A stretch of DNA of 64,000 bases, taken from NCBI RefSeq assembly GCF_036884845.1, contig NZ_CP145732.1:3844001-3908000 (forward strand). The letters are read 5' to 3'. Positions within the stretch are counted from its first letter, which is position 1. The number at the start of each line of letters is the position of its first letter. This stretch comes from Pseudomonas sp. MAG733B. Lineage in GTDB: Bacteria > Pseudomonadota > Gammaproteobacteria > Pseudomonadales > Pseudomonadaceae. This document shows, piece by piece, positions 26,883-35,493 of the stretch. The position numbers were made by a program, and so were the translations under genes. Under the pieces are notes generated by a model. The model saw only the letters and a list, made by a program, of their open reading frames with translations, was not told the DNA's origin and did no database searches.

Positions 26883-27161
26883 TCAGACGATGGACGCCGG
26901 GTGCTTGCTCAACGGCGTGACTTCCAGTGCCATGAACGGAAACAAGGGCAGGGAGCTGAGGATTTCGTGAAGTTCGTCGTTACTGTCGACATCGAAAATG
27001 CTGACGTTTGCCCACTTGCCAGCTACCCGCCACAGATGAAGCCATTTGCCTTCGCGCTGAAGATTCTGCGCTAGCTTCATCTCCGTTGCGCTGAGGTTTC
27101 TTATTTTTTCCTGATCGGCGTCGTGGGGAATGTGGATCTGCATCGTTACTTGAAAGAGCAT
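26883..27161 (-). CDS. Orphan muconolactone delta-isomerase-like protein
   Basis: The 92-residue protein has the CatC pattern: MLFQVTMQIHIP, a run KLAQNLQREGKWLHLWRVAGKWANVSIFDVDS and PLFPFMALEVTPLSKHP. CatC isomerises muconolactone in the beta-ketoadipate pathway and is a decameric small protein of about 96 residues. No catA, catB or other beta-ketoadipate genes are nearby, so this is an orphan paralogue, possibly acting on another lactone linked to the adjacent transporter. It diverges from the MFS gene across 241 bp. Confidence 0.85.
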   Translation of the reverse strand: MLFQVTMQIHIPHDADQEKIRNLSATEMKLAQNLQREGKWLHLWRVAGKWANVSIFDVDSNDELHEILSSLPLFPFMALEVTPLSKHPASIV

Positions 27162-27402
27162 ACGTGTCTCCTATTAATTAAAGGCGACCATGCGCCTGCG
27201 TGGCTTCATTACAGGAGCGGGCAATTAAAAGTTCAACTGACTTTTTGGAGTGTGAAGATTGAGAAAAAGCCAATCGTAAGTTCGAGTATAAAAAAAGTGC
27301 TTGTGAATTTCTGCACATCAGCTCCGCATTTTCGGCCGTATGTAGGCTAAAGAGCAGTCTGTATGCTCGCCTCACTACGGGAATTCATGCGGAGTACAAA
27401 CA

Positions 27403-28584
27403 ATGACTACTGAAGCGAGAGTCGATAATACACTTGGCGTGATGCGAGCAGCCTGGGTCATCACAGCCATTTTTATACTGTCCAACGCAGCAACACCCTT
27501 ATATGGCTTCTGGCAGGATAAGTTGGGATTTGCGTCAGGAATACTGACCGTCATTTTTGGTTGTTACATTCTCGGCTTGTTATTGACGTTAGTTGTTGCC
27601 GGGCAACTCTCTGATCACTATGGGCGCAAGGCGATGCTGCTGCCGGGCATTGTGATTGCCATCTTGGCCGCGCTGCTATTTGAAGCGGCAGACAGTGTTC
27701 TTGTCTTGATGCTTGCACGCTTTTTAACAGGCGTTTCAGTGGGGATCGTTGTTTCGGCGGGAATGGCCAACGTCGTTGAGCAGACCTCGTCGCATCGCCG
27801 GCAATTTGCTTCGTTAATAGCCTCTGTCGCCATGGTGGCGGGCGCTGGATCGGGGCCGCTGCTAGCGGGGCTGATCGCCCATTCCTATGCGGATCCGATC
27901 CGACTGGTGTTCAGCGCTGAAATCTTGCTGTTGCTGCTTGCGCTGGTCGCGGTTGTTCGCCAGCCACACCGCAAGCTAGGCACAGGAGCATTTCGTCCCA
28001 AGTTTCCTTCTATTCCAAAGCAGAGCATCGGCATTGTGTTGCTGGGAATCACCTTTTTCGGGCCCGGCATAACGGCCACGTCTTTTGTACTCTCCTTGGG
28101 ACCGAAGATGCTCGCGACACTGTTGCATACCAATCAGCCACTCCTGAGTGGGGTGATGGCGTTTTTCATGTTTCTTGTCGCGGTGCTTGTGCAATTTGCG
28201 ATGAAGCCGTTCGGTGTTAGACGGATGTTTGCGTTGAGCGGGCTCTCGACGATTGTCGGGATGATCAGCTTGTGGCTTGCGCTGCACTTTGGTTCTGCGG
28301 CTTGGCTTTTGGTCGGCGCTTTATTCGCGGGTGCCGGTCAAGGCCTGGGGCAATTGGGCGGGTTGACGCTAATTGCCGAAAACGTGTCGGCCAATCGCCG
28401 CGCTGAAGCGAACGCGATCTTCAATATCGGCGGATACATTCCAGCGGGCATCATTCCAGTCGCCACGGGTTATCTGATTGAGTTTTTTGGCCTGGAAGCC
28501 GGCGTGACCGCGCTTGCCTGTTTCATTGCCGGCAGCGCTCTGTTGGCGTTGGGCGGATTGGCGCAGACCAGGACGGTCTCCTGA
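27403..28584 (+). CDS. MFS transporter
   Basis: The 393-residue protein has about 12 predicted hydrophobic segments and the MFS signature loop between helices 2 and 3 (GQLSDHYGRKAMLLPG, about residues 67-82). A second half-repeat follows after a cytoplasmic loop (FRPKFPSIPKQSIG). Base composition is visibly more AT-rich than the flanking nit genes, suggesting separate acquisition. Substrate unknown; it may export or import a compound handled by the divergent isomerase-like protein. It starts at ATG 27403; the preceding gap 27162-27402 is AT-rich with no gene. Confidence 0.87.
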   Translation: MTTEARVDNTLGVMRAAWVITAIFILSNAATPLYGFWQDKLGFASGILTVIFGCYILGLLLTLVVAGQLSDHYGRKAMLLPGIVIAILAALLFEAADSVLVLMLARFLTGVSVGIVVSAGMANVVEQTSSHRRQFASLIASVAMVAGAGSGPLLAGLIAHSYADPIRLVFSAEILLLLLALVAVVRQPHRKLGTGAFRPKFPSIPKQSIGIVLLGITFFGPGITATSFVLSLGPKMLATLLHTNQPLLSGVMAFFMFLVAVLVQFAMKPFGVRRMFALSGLSTIVGMISLWLALHFGSAAWLLVGALFAGAGQGLGQLGGLTLIAENVSANRRAEANAIFNIGGYIPAGIIPVATGYLIEFFGLEAGVTALACFIAGSALLALGGLAQTRTVS

Positions 28585-28705
28585 GTGTTAGAGTGTTCTT
28601 CGATGTCCGTTCTTAAGGGCCCTCCACTCGATTCGCGTATTCGTCCCAAACGGGTCTGGCGAACGAACAGGGCAAAAAAACCGTATATCAATTGTTATGT
28701 GAAGA

Positions 28706-29344
28706 ATGAATCGTCCGCTGTTTGTTTCTCTAGATGGTCCCAAGGGAGCCGGAAAAACCACACTGTTGGAGGCCGTTACGAAAGTACTGAGGGCAGACAA
28801 CAAAAAAGTGATCCGGCTTTGCGAGAAAAAAAGCGATCCCTTTCGGGGGGAAACAATGACCCTCGTAAACAAACTCGTCAGAAATCCCACCCGGGATTTG
28901 GAGTTGGAGGTTTGTGAGCGCTTTGCTGATAGCCGTGCGTGGATCTCCCGGCACGTCCTGGCTAAACAGCCACCAGACAGCATCGTCTTGATCGATCGCT
29001 GGTATCCGTCGGATGCTGCGTTTCGGCGAATAGTCCCGTTTGCAGAGATTCTGCAGTTGAACCTTGATCGAAACGTGCGAGTGCCAGACCTGCATGTCGG
29101 GGTTGTCACCGACCCTGATATTTCATGGGCGAGGGCAGCGGCACGATCGCGTGGGCTGAGCAGTACTGTGATCCATAAGCTCGAAGAACATGTCGCTTGT
29201 ACCAAGGCGTTCGAGCGAGCGGTTGCGGATCACGGCTGGGTTTTATGCCGAAATGAAGGAACGATCGAAGAGGCAACGAAGCAGGTGGTTTACGAGATCT
29301 ATAGAGTCCTTCGATGCCCCGCAGGCGAAGTTCGCCGGTCTTGA
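28706..29344 (+). CDS. Thymidylate-kinase-like P-loop protein
   Basis: The 212-residue protein has a Walker A motif (DGPKGAGKTTLLEAV, residues 9-23) and the dTMP-kinase DR(W/Y)xxS motif (LIDRWYPSDAAFR), followed by an Arg-rich lid (ARAAARSRG). The family phosphorylates dTMP, but this protein is diverged from housekeeping Tmk and stands alone beside an AT-richer MFS gene. It may be a salvage or mobile-element-derived kinase with another nucleotide substrate. It ends about 40 bp before the convergent IclR stop codon. Confidence 0.72.
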   Translation: MNRPLFVSLDGPKGAGKTTLLEAVTKVLRADNKKVIRLCEKKSDPFRGETMTLVNKLVRNPTRDLELEVCERFADSRAWISRHVLAKQPPDSIVLIDRWYPSDAAFRRIVPFAEILQLNLDRNVRVPDLHVGVVTDPDISWARAAARSRGLSSTVIHKLEEHVACTKAFERAVADHGWVLCRNEGTIEEATKQVVYEIYRVLRCPAGEVRRS

Positions 29345-29386
29345 TGCGGTGGAAAATGCCGGAGTGCTCGATTCAAAGGCACGAGA

Positions 29387-30166
29387 TCAATCCAGGTTCC
29401 GCGCCGAGTTGGTCAACGCACGGGAACATTGCAACAGCGCCGGCGCCAGTTGCCGCTCGGCATCCGCGCGGCTCCAGCGACTGGTGGGTGCTACCACATG
29501 CACCGCCGCTACCGGCCGGCCGTTAGCCCCCAGCACCGGTGCACCGATGGTCATATCGCCGAGGAAAAGTTCCTGGGTATTGACTGCATAACCTTGCTCG
29601 CGCACCACCTGCAGCGATTCCAGAATACTGTCGACCTGCGTCAGCGTATGGCTGGTATGGGCAATTCGCTGGCTATGTTCGATTAACACCAACGCTTCAT
29701 CCTGGGGCAGCGCACTTAAGTAGGCCCTGCCAGACGCGGTGCAATACATCGGCACACGCGAGCCGATCGGCATATGCACCGGCACAAAACCTGAGCTGAC
29801 GAAGCGCGCAATGTAGGTCATGTCGTAACCCGCTGGCTCCGTAAGGCAGGAGGTCTCTCCGGTCAGTCGCGTCAGTTCGGAAAGGAACGGGTTGGCCACT
29901 TCAATCAGCGAATGAGCATCCAGATAACTGAACCCCAGCTCCAGCACACGTGGTGTCAGTTGGTAATGACGTGTGCGCGGGTGTTTCCGAAGGTAACCAA
30001 GGCTTTCCAGGGTAAACACCATGCGCTGGGCGGAGCTCTTCGTCATGCCAGCGGCGGCAGCCACCTCTGCAAGGCTCATGCTACGGCGCTGTGCACTGAA
30101 AGCCTTGAGCACTGACAGGCCTTTTTCCAAGGATTGATTGTGCAAACTGTTGCGTTCTTCTGGCAT
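29387..30166 (-). CDS. IclR-family transcriptional regulator
   Basis: The 259-residue protein has an N-terminal winged HTH (SLEKGLSVLKAFSAQRRSMSLAEVAAAAGMTKSSAQRMVFTLESLGYL, about 12-60) and the IclR effector domain (GYDMTYIARF, VPMYCTASGRAYLSALP). It diverges from the amino acid ABC transporter operon (214-bp gap), so it is the likely regulator of that operon, binding a small acid or amine (inference). Confidence 0.88.
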   Translation of the reverse strand: MPEERNSLHNQSLEKGLSVLKAFSAQRRSMSLAEVAAAAGMTKSSAQRMVFTLESLGYLRKHPRTRHYQLTPRVLELGFSYLDAHSLIEVANPFLSELTRLTGETSCLTEPAGYDMTYIARFVSSGFVPVHMPIGSRVPMYCTASGRAYLSALPQDEALVLIEHSQRIAHTSHTLTQVDSILESLQVVREQGYAVNTQELFLGDMTIGAPVLGANGRPVAAVHVVAPTSRWSRADAERQLAPALLQCSRALTNSARNLD

Positions 30167-30308
30167 GGCGAACTCGTTGTCAGATTGATCAATTACAAGG
30201 AGATTTCTACAGCATAAAGCAAAAATAGACCATTAAATATCGCATATCGATACGAACAGATCATTTATAGCGTTTTGTGAATCGATATTCGCCATATTTC
30301 AATCGGAA

Positions 30309-30324
30309 TGGCATGAGGCTTGCG
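30309..30324 (+). promoter_or_regulatory. Sigma-54-like promoter of the ABC transporter operon
   Basis: TGGCATGAGGCTTGCG fits TGGCAY-R-N4-TTGCW with correct 10-bp spacing between GG and GC, 57 bp upstream of the substrate-binding-protein ATG. The intergenic region also has a GAATCGATATTC palindrome (30279-30290) that could be an IclR site. Sigma-54 control of a nitrogenous-compound transporter is common. Confidence 0.65.
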
Positions 30325-30380
30325 ATTGTTCTCCTGCCGCCAGCGGTACTGACGATCCGTTTTCCTTTTGGAGTAACCCG

Positions 30381-31163
30381 ATGAACAGTCTTTCACAGTT
30401 GTTTCGCCATCTTGCGTTCGGTCTATGCGCCACCGTTTGCGTGGCCAACGTGCACGCTGCCAGTGCAACCTCGTACAAAGTGGGTGCAACAGCGAGCGGT
30501 TCGCCGTTTACCTTTCTCGATATCAAGAGCAATAGCATCCAGGGGGTGATGGTCGACGTCGCCGAAGCGGTGGGAAAGGCAGGGGGCTTCACCAGCCAGA
30601 TCGAACAGACCAACTTCGCCGCGCTCATTCCCTCTCTGACATCCGACAAGCTCGACTTCATTTCCGCCGGCATGCTGAAAACCGAAGAGCGTAAAAAAGT
30701 CGTCGACTTCAGTAACCCGGTCTACGCCTACGGTGAAGGCCTGATCATCAGCGCCGATGACAATGCCGCCTACCCCGACCTGACTTCGCTCAAAGATCAG
30801 GTAGTGGGGGTGCAGGCCGGCACCATCTTTTATGACCAGCTCAACAAGCTCGGCATCTTCAAGGAAATCCGTACCTACGACTCCATTGGCGAGATGGTCC
30901 GTGACCTGTCCCTGGGTCGCATCAAGGCCGCTGTTGGTGACCAGCCGGTGGTGGCGTATCAGATCCGCCAGAATCTATTCAAAGGCGTGAAACTGGCCGC
31001 CGACTACAAGCCCACAAATGTCGGCGAGGTTTGCCTGGTGGTGCGCAAGGGCGATACCGAAACCCTCGAGCGATTGAACCAAGCCATCGCCAGCATCAAG
31101 GCTGACGGAACCTTGGCCAGTATCCTCAAGAAGTGGGGGCTTGATGCCCAGGTGAACCTATGA
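30381..31163 (+). CDS. Polar amino acid ABC transporter, substrate-binding protein
   Basis: The 260-residue periplasmic protein has a signal peptide (ending ...ANVHAA near residue 30). The family-3 solute-binding fold is evident: GSPFTFLDIKSNSIQGVMVDVAEAV, LDFISAGMLKTEERKKVVDFSNPVY, and GVQAGTIFYDQL. It binds a polar amino acid or amine. It overlaps the permease gene (ATGA). The FAD oxidase at the end of the operon suggests the ligand is an amine or N-modified amino acid. Confidence 0.9.
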   Translation: MNSLSQLFRHLAFGLCATVCVANVHAASATSYKVGATASGSPFTFLDIKSNSIQGVMVDVAEAVGKAGGFTSQIEQTNFAALIPSLTSDKLDFISAGMLKTEERKKVVDFSNPVYAYGEGLIISADDNAAYPDLTSLKDQVVGVQAGTIFYDQLNKLGIFKEIRTYDSIGEMVRDLSLGRIKAAVGDQPVVAYQIRQNLFKGVKLAADYKPTNVGEVCLVVRKGDTETLERLNQAIASIKADGTLASILKKWGLDAQVNL

Positions 31164-31828
31164 GCCCCACTGAATTCCTGCAAAGCGCCGTGGATTTTTT
31201 ACCCATCCTGCTTCAGGGCGCCTGGGTGACTATCCAGATCACCGTGCTGTCGTTCCTGCTCAGCAGCGCCATCGGCCTGGTGCTTGCATTGCTCAAGCTG
31301 TCGCCGATCCGCGCGCTGTCGGTGGCGGCGAGCACGGTGATCAACGTGATTCGCGGCCTGCCGATCATCGTGCAGCTGTTTTACATTTATTTCGTGTTGC
31401 CGGACATGGGCGTGCACCTCAGCGCCTTCCAGGCCGGGGTGATCGGCATGGGTATCGCTTACTCCGCCTATCAGGCTGAAAACTTTCGCACCGGCATCAT
31501 TGCCGTGGAGCAAGGACAGCGCGAAGCCGCCGAAGCCTTGGGAATGCGCTCGGTATTGATGATGCGCCGCGTGATTCTGCCCCAGGCATTCCGCATCGCA
31601 CTGCCGCCCTATGGCAATACCTTGGTGATGATGCTCAAGGACTCGTCACTGGTGTCCACCATCACCGTCGCCGAAATGACGCGCCAAGGGCAATTGATTG
31701 CCTCATCCACCTTTCAGAACATGACTGTTTACACCCTGGTAGCTCTGCTTTACCTGCTGATGAGCCTGCCGTTGGTGTATGGCCTGCGTCGCATGGAACA
31801 GCATCTGGGCCGGAGGAAAAAAGCATGA
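31160..31828 (+). CDS. Polar amino acid ABC transporter, permease
   Basis: The 222-residue inner-membrane protein has about five transmembrane helices and the EAA loop ([34 protein letters not shown]) that contacts the ATPase. It belongs to the HisM/GlnP family. ATG overlaps the stop of the substrate-binding-protein gene, and its own end overlaps the next gene by 4 bp, showing translational coupling. Confidence 0.92.
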   Translation: MSPTEFLQSAVDFLPILLQGAWVTIQITVLSFLLSSAIGLVLALLKLSPIRALSVAASTVINVIRGLPIIVQLFYIYFVLPDMGVHLSAFQAGVIGMGIAYSAYQAENFRTGIIAVEQGQREAAEALGMRSVLMMRRVILPQAFRIALPPYGNTLVMMLKDSSLVSTITVAEMTRQGQLIASSTFQNMTVYTLVALLYLLMSLPLVYGLRRMEQHLGRRKKA

Positions 31829-32577
31829 TCAAGATTCGACAACTGCAAAAACATTACGGCAACCACCGCGTACTGCACGGAGTGGATCTGGACGTGGCCA
31901 AGGGTGAAGTGGTGTGTCTGATTGGCCCCTCTGGCTCGGGCAAATCCACGCTACTGCGCTGTATCAATGCACTGGAAACCTACGATGGCGGCGCCATCAC
32001 CGTGTTCGGCGAAACCGTGCAACGCAGCAGTAAAACCGTGCACGCGCTCAGAAGTCGCATGGGCATGGTGTTCCAGCGTTTCAACCTGTTTCCCCATCGC
32101 ACCGTATTGGAAAACGTCATGGAAGGCCCGGTATACGTCAAAGGTGAATCACCCTCTCAAGCACGTGAGGAGGCCTTGGCCCTACTGGAAAAAGTCGGCC
32201 TGTCGGCAAAGGCGCAATCCTATCCGGAACAACTTTCCGGCGGTCAGCAACAACGGGTGGCCATCGCGCGTGCCTTGGCGATGAAGCCCGAAGCCATGCT
32301 GTTCGACGAACCTACCTCGGCCCTCGACCCTGAGCTGGTGGGCGATGTGCTGGAAGTCATGCGCACCTTGGCGGATGAAGGCATGACCATGATCGTGGTC
32401 ACCCATGAAATGGGTTTTGCTCGTGAAGTGGCCGACCGCGTGTGCTTCCTCCATGGCGGTTACATCGTTGAAAGCGGCCCGGCAGAGCAAGTCCTGGGCA
32501 ATCCGCAGCAACCGCGAACGCAAGACTTTTTGCGCCGGGTACTGCATCCGACCGCCAGCACCCGGAGCCTGTCATGA
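31825..32577 (+). CDS. Polar amino acid ABC transporter, ATP-binding protein
   Basis: The 250-residue ATPase has Walker [14 protein letters not shown] (about 35-47), the Q loop [13 protein letters not shown], signature [15 protein letters not shown], Walker [17 protein letters not shown] and the His switch (VVTHEMGFA). This is the GlnQ/HisP-type subunit of the transporter. It overlaps both neighbours by 4 bp (ATGA). Confidence 0.93.
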   Translation: MIKIRQLQKHYGNHRVLHGVDLDVAKGEVVCLIGPSGSGKSTLLRCINALETYDGGAITVFGETVQRSSKTVHALRSRMGMVFQRFNLFPHRTVLENVMEGPVYVKGESPSQAREEALALLEKVGLSAKAQSYPEQLSGGQQQRVAIARALAMKPEAMLFDEPTSALDPELVGDVLEVMRTLADEGMTMIVVTHEMGFAREVADRVCFLHGGYIVESGPAEQVLGNPQQPRTQDFLRRVLHPTASTRSLS

Positions 32578-33842
32578 AGTCACTTTGGGCAGCGACTGCG
32601 CCAACAGCCGTACCGACGCCTGCGTTGAGCGAATCGTTGAAGGTAGATGTGGCGATTGTGGGGGCAGGGTATACCGGTTTGTCGACGGCCCTGCATCTGG
32701 CTGAGAAGGGTGTAAGTGTCTGCGTCCTGGAAGCCAACGAACCTGGCTGGGGGGCCTCGGGCCGTAATGGTGGGCAGGTCAACCCGACGTTGAAATACGA
32801 TCCGGATCAACTGGTGCAAATGTACGGTGCTGAGCGCGCTGAACCGTTGATCGATGTTGTGTCGAGCTCTGCTGACCTGGTGTTCAATTTGATCCAGCGG
32901 CATGAGATTGATTGCGCGCCGGTGCGAAAGGGATGGATGCAGGTTTCCTACTCGGACAAAGGCGTGGCCGGGCTGCATGCCCGTGCGGATCAGTGGGCCC
33001 GGCGTGGCGTGCCAGTGCAGTGTCTGGATGCGAGAACAGTGGCGACTCGCATGGGCAGTGAAGCTTTTGCCGGCGGTTGGCTGGATGGTCGAGCCGGCGC
33101 GATTCAGCCTTTGGCTTATGCACGCGGATTGGTGCGTGCGGCGCTGACGGCAGGTGTGCGGATTCATGGTCAGAGCGCCGTGACTGCGTTGCAGCGTCAA
33201 GGCTCCGGGTGGCAATTGCAGACCGCTGGGGGCGCACAAGTAACGGCGGATCAGGTGGTGCTGGCAACCAACGGCTACAGCAGCAACCTGTGGCCCGGTA
33301 TGGCGCAAAGCATATTGGCTGCCAACAGTTTTATCGTCGCCACCAAACCGTTGAGTGGGTCTGTTGCCGACAGTATTTTGCCTGGACAGGAAACGGTTTC
33401 TACGGCGCAACGATTACTGCTGTATTTCCGTAAGGATGCCTACGGACGTCTGTTGATGGGAGGGCGCGGCTTGTTCAACGATCCCACTGGGCCGACGGAC
33501 TTTGCTCACCTTGAGCGCTCGCTGGCATTGCTGTTTCCGCAGTTGGGGCCACTGGAGTTTGAGTATCACTGGGCTGGACGGATCGCCATCACTCGGGACT
33601 TCATGCCCCATGTTCATGAACCGGCGCCAGGGCTGACCTTGGCGCTTGGGTGTAATGGGCGGGGGATCGCTTTGTGTACCAGCCTTGGGCAACAGTTGGC
33701 CGGGCGCTTATGTGACAACCGCGCGGCATTTGCGTATCCGGTGTCGCCATTGCAGCGGCTGCCATTACATGGATTGCAGAGGTTCTATATTGGCGCGGGG
33801 GTGGCGTGGTATAGCTTGTTGGATCGGTTGAATGTGAGCTGA
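32574..33842 (+). CDS. FAD-dependent amino acid or amine oxidoreductase (DAO family)
   Basis: The 422-residue protein has the DAO/GlpO fold: [29 protein letters not shown] (FAD motif, about 25-53) and [16 protein letters not shown]-terminal [16 protein letters not shown] loop matches PuuB/gamma-glutamylputrescine oxidase and D-amino-acid dehydrogenase relatives. It is co-translated with the transporter ATPase (ATGA overlap), so it probably oxidises the imported compound, giving an imino acid or aldehyde. Exact substrate unknown. Confidence 0.87.
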   Translation: MKSLWAATAPTAVPTPALSESLKVDVAIVGAGYTGLSTALHLAEKGVSVCVLEANEPGWGASGRNGGQVNPTLKYDPDQLVQMYGAERAEPLIDVVSSSADLVFNLIQRHEIDCAPVRKGWMQVSYSDKGVAGLHARADQWARRGVPVQCLDARTVATRMGSEAFAGGWLDGRAGAIQPLAYARGLVRAALTAGVRIHGQSAVTALQRQGSGWQLQTAGGAQVTADQVVLATNGYSSNLWPGMAQSILAANSFIVATKPLSGSVADSILPGQETVSTAQRLLLYFRKDAYGRLLMGGRGLFNDPTGPTDFAHLERSLALLFPQLGPLEFEYHWAGRIAITRDFMPHVHEPAPGLTLALGCNGRGIALCTSLGQQLAGRLCDNRAAFAYPVSPLQRLPLHGLQRFYIGAGVAWYSLLDRLNVS

Positions 33843-33988
33843 GGATTCTCTATTGCAGTCGCTGTCTCCGAACTCTTGTTCATGAGCAATTTAGAGCTTT
33901 GAAGGGACGCCGAGGGCGCAGGAGCGTTCTTGAAACGTCACAGGGATTGCGATGTCGGGCACCGTGCACCGACACCGCAATGACCATT

Positions 33989-35386
33989 TCAGTCCACGCG
34001 CTTGATCGCCGGGAGGCGATAAGAACCATCAAGCACGGATGATCCAGGTCCGTAGAAACGCATGGTCAGGTTGAACGGCCCGGCCGGTGCCGGTAGCCAG
34101 TTTGACGTGTCGCTCGGGCGTTCCTGCTGGATTAGCAGGGTCAGCGAACCGTCTGCGGCCGGTTTGAGTCCTGCGGTCATGCTGCCAATGCTGTATCGGC
34201 CGAAGGCGTTTTCGACAAACAGCATATCCGCGCCGTACATCGACAGATTCCAGAACAACGAGGCAGGCGGTTGCTGGCCCTCGGCGAATTGCATGACGTA
34301 CTTGTGCTTGCCATCCAGAGCGCTTCCCTGGTCGTCCACCTGTGTGTTGGGATATAGCACTTGCTCCGATAGCTGTGCACCAATCACGTTTTTGGCCAGC
34401 GCAGCGCGCATCGCGTAATCATGACCAGCGCGGCCACCGACCATGAAGTAACGCCAGCCGTTGGTGACTTCGCCCAAATTCTTCCAGCGCTGATCGACGA
34501 TCTGCTGGGCGGCTGCAACAGCACGGGTCAGCCCACGCAAGGTCGCCTCATCGAGTGAGCGCCAATCAAACCCCATATCTGGGCTCAAACCAATCAGGCG
34601 CAATTGCGTCATGAACGCCTCATCCTGATCGCCACTCGCCGGCATGAACTGCTGCATGGCGTGCCCGAGCTGGTCAAAAAAACGCACGCCTTCCGGGGCC
34701 GTACCGTTGAAGACAGGAATGTCTGCGGTACTCGGCTTGTATTGCAGACCATCGCGCAAATAAGCGGACAACGGCATGATCTGGAAACCTTTTTGCGCTT
34801 CGATGGCGGCGGCGACATCCTGCTCGCCGTTGGCGAAAATACGTACCGCAATTACCCCCCACTTGGTGCGGCTCGGCACCTGGGTCATTTCACGAGGCAC
34901 CGTGCCATGAAAGTCCGGACCGGTGATCAGGTAATCGCCCGGTTGAGCGCCTTTGATACCACCAATGTTGTGGGTGACTTCATCGAAGGTGTTGCCAATC
35001 TGGGTCAAATACCAGCGTGGTTCAGTCAGCGCGGGGACATGCACAACCAGCGGTTCCTTGGACACGTCAAAGCGCGCGTAGGCATCGATCGTCACATTAT
35101 TGGGTGTGACAACCGTGCGGTCCTTTGCGGTTTTCAATGCGCTGTACTTGCGCAGGGTGTTCATGCCCACCGCGCCGGCCTGAAGACTTTTCGGCCCCGT
35201 CACATCATAAAAATACAGGGGAAAACCCCACAGGTAAGCCTGCACACCAAGGGTGTAAGCGTTTTCTTCGCGGGCCTGTTCGGCTGAAAGGATAGATGTT
35301 GCTGGCGCGTCGTTACTGGCCGATTGTGCGGGGAGGGGAAGAAGTAGCGAAAGACTCAGACCGATGGCCAGAGCGAGTCTTGTCAT
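33989..35386 (-). CDS. DUF1254/DUF1214 domain protein, copy A
   Basis: This protein of about 465 residues has a signal peptide (LALAIGLSLSLLLPLPAQSA). It has the DUF1254 N-terminal domain (AYLWGFPLYFYDV, TPNNVTIDAYARFDVSKEPLVVHVPAL) and the DUF1214 C-terminal beta domain (FGRYSIGSMTAGL, SNWLPAPAGPFNLTMRFYGP). Family function is unknown. ATG 35386 or the ATG two codons upstream (35392) may be used. It follows the DUF1302-DUF1329 copy B on the same strand and is separated from it by a hairpin, so it is probably the third gene of that operon. A distant family member (51910-53382) lies in the same cluster. Confidence 0.83.
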   Translation of the reverse strand: MTRLALAIGLSLSLLLPLPAQSASNDAPATSILSAEQAREENAYTLGVQAYLWGFPLYFYDVTGPKSLQAGAVGMNTLRKYSALKTAKDRTVVTPNNVTIDAYARFDVSKEPLVVHVPALTEPRWYLTQIGNTFDEVTHNIGGIKGAQPGDYLITGPDFHGTVPREMTQVPSRTKWGVIAVRIFANGEQDVAAAIEAQKGFQIMPLSAYLRDGLQYKPSTADIPVFNGTAPEGVRFFDQLGHAMQQFMPASGDQDEAFMTQLRLIGLSPDMGFDWRSLDEATLRGLTRAVAAAQQIVDQRWKNLGEVTNGWRYFMVGGRAGHDYAMRAALAKNVIGAQLSEQVLYPNTQVDDQGSALDGKHKYVMQFAEGQQPPASLFWNLSMYGADMLFVENAFGRYSIGSMTAGLKPAADGSLTLLIQQERPSDTSNWLPAPAGPFNLTMRFYGPGSSVLDGSYRLPAIKRVD

Positions 35387-35438
35387 TATCATGTTCGGTT
35401 CCTTGACGAATGAAGATGCCTTTCACTTGGAAAGCTGC

Positions 35439-35477
35439 ATCACGTGCTTCATCCGTCATCCAGATGAAGTACGTGAT
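35439..35477. other. Large inverted repeat between DUF1329 and DUF1254 genes
   Basis: Arms ATCACGTGCTTCATC (35439-35453) and GATGAAGTACGTGAT (35463-35477) pair 14 of 15 bp around a 9-base loop. No T tract follows on the coding strand, so it looks more like an mRNA processing/attenuation hairpin or a protein-binding dyad than a classic terminator. Confidence 0.5.
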
Positions 35478-35493
35478 TAGGCACAACCGACGC

